This document shows positions 61,721 to 64,000 of a stretch of 64,000 nt of DNA, one piece after another. Position 1 is the stretch's first letter. Each line of letters starts with the position of its first letter. The DNA lies in the NCBI RefSeq assembly GCF_014267175.1, contig NZ_JACMTR010000002.1, forward strand, positions 3,993,501 through 4,057,500, read 5' to 3'. Source of the stretch: Pseudonocardia sp. C8 (lineage in GTDB: Bacteria > Actinomycetota > Actinomycetes > Mycobacteriales > Pseudonocardiaceae). The notes below the pieces were generated by a model that was given only the letters and a program-made list of their open reading frames with translations, was not told the origin of the DNA and did no database searches. The position numbers and the translations under genes are program-made.

Positions 61721-62899
61721 TCAGCGGGGCGCGCCGACCGGCTCGTCCTCGGCGAGGAGGAGATCGGTCACCACCCGGTCGGCCAGCAGCCGGCCCCGGC
61801 CGGTCAGCACCGCGCGGCCGGCGGCGTGCGCGCCGGCCTCGAGCAGCCCCTCGGCGACGGCGCGGCCCGCGGCGGCCCGCCCGCCGCCGTCCAGCAGGTC
61901 CAGCGGCATCCCGTCGGCCAGCCGCAGCCGCAGCATGACCCGCTCGGTGTGCTGCTGGGCGGCGGTCAGCTCCTCGCGCCCCGCCTCGGGGGACGCGTCC
62001 GCGGCGAGCAGGCCGGCCCAGCGGGCCGGGTGCTTGACGTTCCACCAGCGGCTCCCGGCCAGGTGCGAGTGCGCGCCCGGGCCGACGCCCCACCAGTCGC
62101 CGTCGCGCCAGTAGCCCAGGTTGTGCCGGCACTCGGCGCCGGGCGACGACCAGTTGGACACCTCGTACCAGCGCAGCCCGGCCTCGTGCAGGCGCCGGTC
62201 GAGGATCTCGTAGCGGGCGGCGGCCACGTCGTCGTCCGGGGCGGGCAGCTCGCCGCGGCGCACGCGGCGGGCCAGCGCGGTGCCGTCCTCGACGATCAGG
62301 GAGTACGCCGAGACGTGGTCGACACCGGCCTCGAGCACGGCGTCCGCGGAGCGGCGGAGGTCGTCGTCGGTCTCCCCCGGCGTCGCGTAGATGAGGTCCA
62401 GGTTGACGTGGCCGAACCCGGCCGCCCGGGCCTCGCGGGCGGCCGCCACCGCGCGGCCGGGCGTGTGGGTGCGGTCGAGGACGGCGAGGACGTGCGGGGC
62501 CGCGGACTGCATGCCGAGCGAGACGCGGGTGTAGCCGCCGGCCCGCAGGCGCTCGAAGAACGCCGGCGAGGTCGACTCGGGGTTGGACTCGGTGGTCACC
62601 TCGCAGTCCGGCGCGACGGGGAGCTCGGACCGGATCGCGGCCAGCACCGCGGACAGCCGGTCGGCCCCGAGCAGCGACGGCGTCCCGCCGCCGACGAACA
62701 CGGTGTCCACCGTGCGGTCGCCGACCGTCCGCGCGGCCAGCGCGATCTCCTTCCGGGCGGCTGCCAGCCAGCCGTCCGGCGACGCGGCGTCGCCCGCGAG
62801 CTCGGAGGCGGTGTAGGTGTTGAAGTCGCAGTAGCCGCACCGGGTGGCGCAGAACGGCACGTGGACGTAGATCCCGAAGGCCGGAGGTACGGCTGTCAC
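61721..62899 (-). CDS. hemW: Heme chaperone / radical-SAM protein HemW
   Basis: The 392-residue protein has [20 protein letters not shown], whose three Cys bind the 4Fe-4S cluster, then [59 protein letters not shown] and the C-terminal HemW domain with [20 protein letters not shown]. HemW inserts heme into respiratory enzymes; it was formerly called oxygen-independent coproporphyrinogen oxidase, which it is not. Start GTG 62899. Confidence 0.95.
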   Translation of the reverse strand: MTAVPPAFGIYVHVPFCATRCGYCDFNTYTASELAGDAASPDGWLAAARKEIALAARTVGDRTVDTVFVGGGTPSLLGADRLSAVLAAIRSELPVAPDCEVTTESNPESTSPAFFERLRAGGYTRVSLGMQSAAPHVLAVLDRTHTPGRAVAAAREARAAGFGHVNLDLIYATPGETDDDLRRSADAVLEAGVDHVSAYSLIVEDGTALARRVRRGELPAPDDDVAAARYEILDRRLHEAGLRWYEVSNWSSPGAECRHNLGYWRDGDWWGVGPGAHSHLAGSRWWNVKHPARWAGLLAADASPEAGREELTAAQQHTERVMLRLRLADGMPLDLLDGGGRAAAGRAVAEGLLEAGAHAAGRAVLTGRGRLLADRVVTDLLLAEDEPVGAPR

Positions 62900-63031
62900 G
62901 TCCGCCGAGTGTGCCAGCGTCCGGGGGAACCGGGGGCCGGCACCGGTGAACGTCCGGACCTTCGTGACCCCGATCCCAGTATCCGAGCCGGTCTTTGGCT
63001 CCCGTCCGGACACCGTGCGAAGCTGGTCGGC

Positions 63032-63118
63032 GTGCACGCGCTCCGTCTCCGCCTCGTGGCCCGCCGCCACGTGGACCTGAACCGGACCCGCAGCGCGCTC
63101 TGTCGCCGTCGTCGCTGA
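63032..63118 (+). CDS. Cysteine-type leader peptide upstream of sulfite reductase
   Basis: A 28-codon frame starts at GTG 63032 with VARRHVDLNRTRSALCRRRR at its end. The HVDL-x-R and Ser-x-Leu-Cys pattern matches the short leader peptides that precede sulfur-assimilation genes in actinobacteria, where slow reading at Cys codons is thought to turn the downstream genes on. The single Cys codon is 5 codons before the stop. A hairpin with GGTCCG/CGGACC arms follows at about 63150-63176 before the sulfite reductase start. Confidence 0.75.
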   Translation: MHALRLRLVARRHVDLNRTRSALCRRRR

Positions 63119-63212
63119 CCGACCGGCCTGTACCTCCTTCTCCGGGCCGCGGTCCGCCCTGCCCGGGGCCGGACCGTGTCCTGGTCCCGACCTCTCCCGG
63201 AGCACCCACCAC

Positions 63213-64000
63213 ATGGCGCCCTCGAAGACTGCCCCCGGCCGTGTACGCGGCCAGGGCCAGTGGAAGCTCGGCCACCGCGAGCCGCTGAACCCCAACGAGC
63301 GGTTCAAGAAGGACGACAACCCGCTCAACGTCCGGGCCCGCATCGAGAACGTGTACTCCACGCGCGGGTTCGGCTCGATCGACCCCCAGGACCTGCGCGG
63401 CCGGATGCGCTGGTGGGGCCTGTACACCCAGCGCCGGCCCGGTATCGACGGCGGCCGCACCGCCGCGCTCGAGCCCGAGGAGCTCGAGGACGAGTACTTC
63501 ATGATGCGCGTCCGCCTCGACGGCGGCGCCGTCTCCGTCGCGCAGCTCCGCGCGCTCGGCGAGGTCTCGCAGACCTACGCCCGCGACACCGCCGACGTCA
63601 CCGATCGGGAGAACATCCAGTACCACTGGATCCGCATCGAGGACGTCCCCGCGATCTGGGACAAGCTCGAGGGTCTGGGCATGCAGACCACCGAGGCGTG
63701 CGGGGACTGCCCGCGCGTCGTGCTCGGTTCGCCGGTCGCCGGTGTCGCCGACGCCGAGGTGGTCGACCCCACCCCGGCGATCGACGAGATCGTCCGCCGC
63801 TACATCGGGGACCCGGAGCTCTCGAACCTGCCCCGCAAGTTCAAGACCGCGATCTCCTGGCAGCAGGACGTCGCGCACGAGGTCAACGACGTCTCGTTCG
63901 TCGGTGTCGAGCACCCCGAGCACGGCCCCGGGTTCGACCTGTGGGTCGGCGGCGGGCTGTCCACCAACCCGAAGCTCGCGCAGCGGCTGGGCGTGTGGGT
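63213..64000 (+). CDS. sirA: Ferredoxin-dependent sulfite (or nitrite) reductase, N-terminal part (gene runs off window)
   Basis: About 262 N-terminal codons are present. The protein starts MAPSKTAPGRVRGQGQWKLG and has NVRARIENVYSTRGFGSIDP, WWGLYTQRRPG, YFMMRVRLDGGAVSVAQLRA, ENIQYHWIRIEDVPAIWDKL, TTEACGDCPRVVLGSPVAGV and KFKTAISWQQDVAHEVNDVS, the siroheme/4Fe-4S reductase family. The gene order after hemW and the leader peptide support sulfite reductase (SirA) over nitrite reductase. The siroheme-cluster cysteines lie beyond the window. Confidence 0.93.
   Translation, partial: MAPSKTAPGRVRGQGQWKLGHREPLNPNERFKKDDNPLNVRARIENVYSTRGFGSIDPQDLRGRMRWWGLYTQRRPGIDGGRTAALEPEELEDEYFMMRVRLDGGAVSVAQLRALGEVSQTYARDTADVTDRENIQYHWIRIEDVPAIWDKLEGLGMQTTEACGDCPRVVLGSPVAGVADAEVVDPTPAIDEIVRRYIGDPELSNLPRKFKTAISWQQDVAHEVNDVSFVGVEHPEHGPGFDLWVGGGLSTNPKLAQRLGVW

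Overview
The window is chromosomal DNA from a very G+C-rich actinobacterium. GTG starts are frequent, many genes overlap by 4 bp (ATGA/GTGA), and several starts look leaderless. The right half keeps the core gene order known from mycobacteria and relatives: dnaG, dgt, glyS, smtB/furB, a small conserved protein with uppS, recO, era, CBS-protein/ybeY/phoH, rsmE, dnaJ2/hrcA, hemW, sirA. The overall gene content suggests Pseudonocardiaceae, perhaps Pseudonocardia; that placement is inference.

Left part (1-30 kb) is accessory metabolism and regulation: the 3' end of a fused isobutyryl-CoA mutase; a peptidase-like hydrolase; an MFS exporter divergent from a LysR regulator; a cytoplasmic metal/cobalamin receptor-like protein; a choline-to-glycine-betaine pair (betA/betB) divergent from an IclR regulator; an EspC-like plus DUF1023 hydrolase pair; a cold-shock protein; a GAF/AAA/Fis regulator next to a LimB-like flavin monooxygenase and an alpha-hydroxyacid oxidase; a TetR/SDR unit; a histidine ammonia-lyase; a 2OG-Fe(II) oxygenase; DUF305/DUF6153; a PadR/VOC pair with a striking double operator; a TetR/EamA pair with a perfect operator; and a somewhat lower-G+C membrane-protein pair next to tRNA-Asn.

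Middle (30-45 kb): tam, dnaG and dgt, with about 5.7 kb of accessory genes between dnaG and dgt: an EamA exporter, a MerR/Hsp20 stress cluster sharing a CTGTAGT motif, an ECF41 sigma factor facing a carboxymuconolactone-decarboxylase-like target with a well-matched ECF41 promoter, and a secreted HNH lipoprotein. Then come a YdcF/XdhC pair and two divergently transcribed CNNM/CBS membrane proteins led by a coupled 38-residue ORF.

Right part (45-64 kb): glyS, an intergenic 62-bp minisatellite, zinc regulators SmtB/FurB, a cysteine-desulfurase-like gene under a clear SAM-IV riboswitch, uppS with an in-frame 33-bp repeat at its 3' end, and the recO-era-CNNM-ybeY-phoH-rsmE-dnaJ-hrcA-hemW series. 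It ends with a cysteine-type leader peptide ahead of a ferredoxin sulfite reductase that runs off the window. No complete insertion sequence, prophage or CRISPR array was seen.
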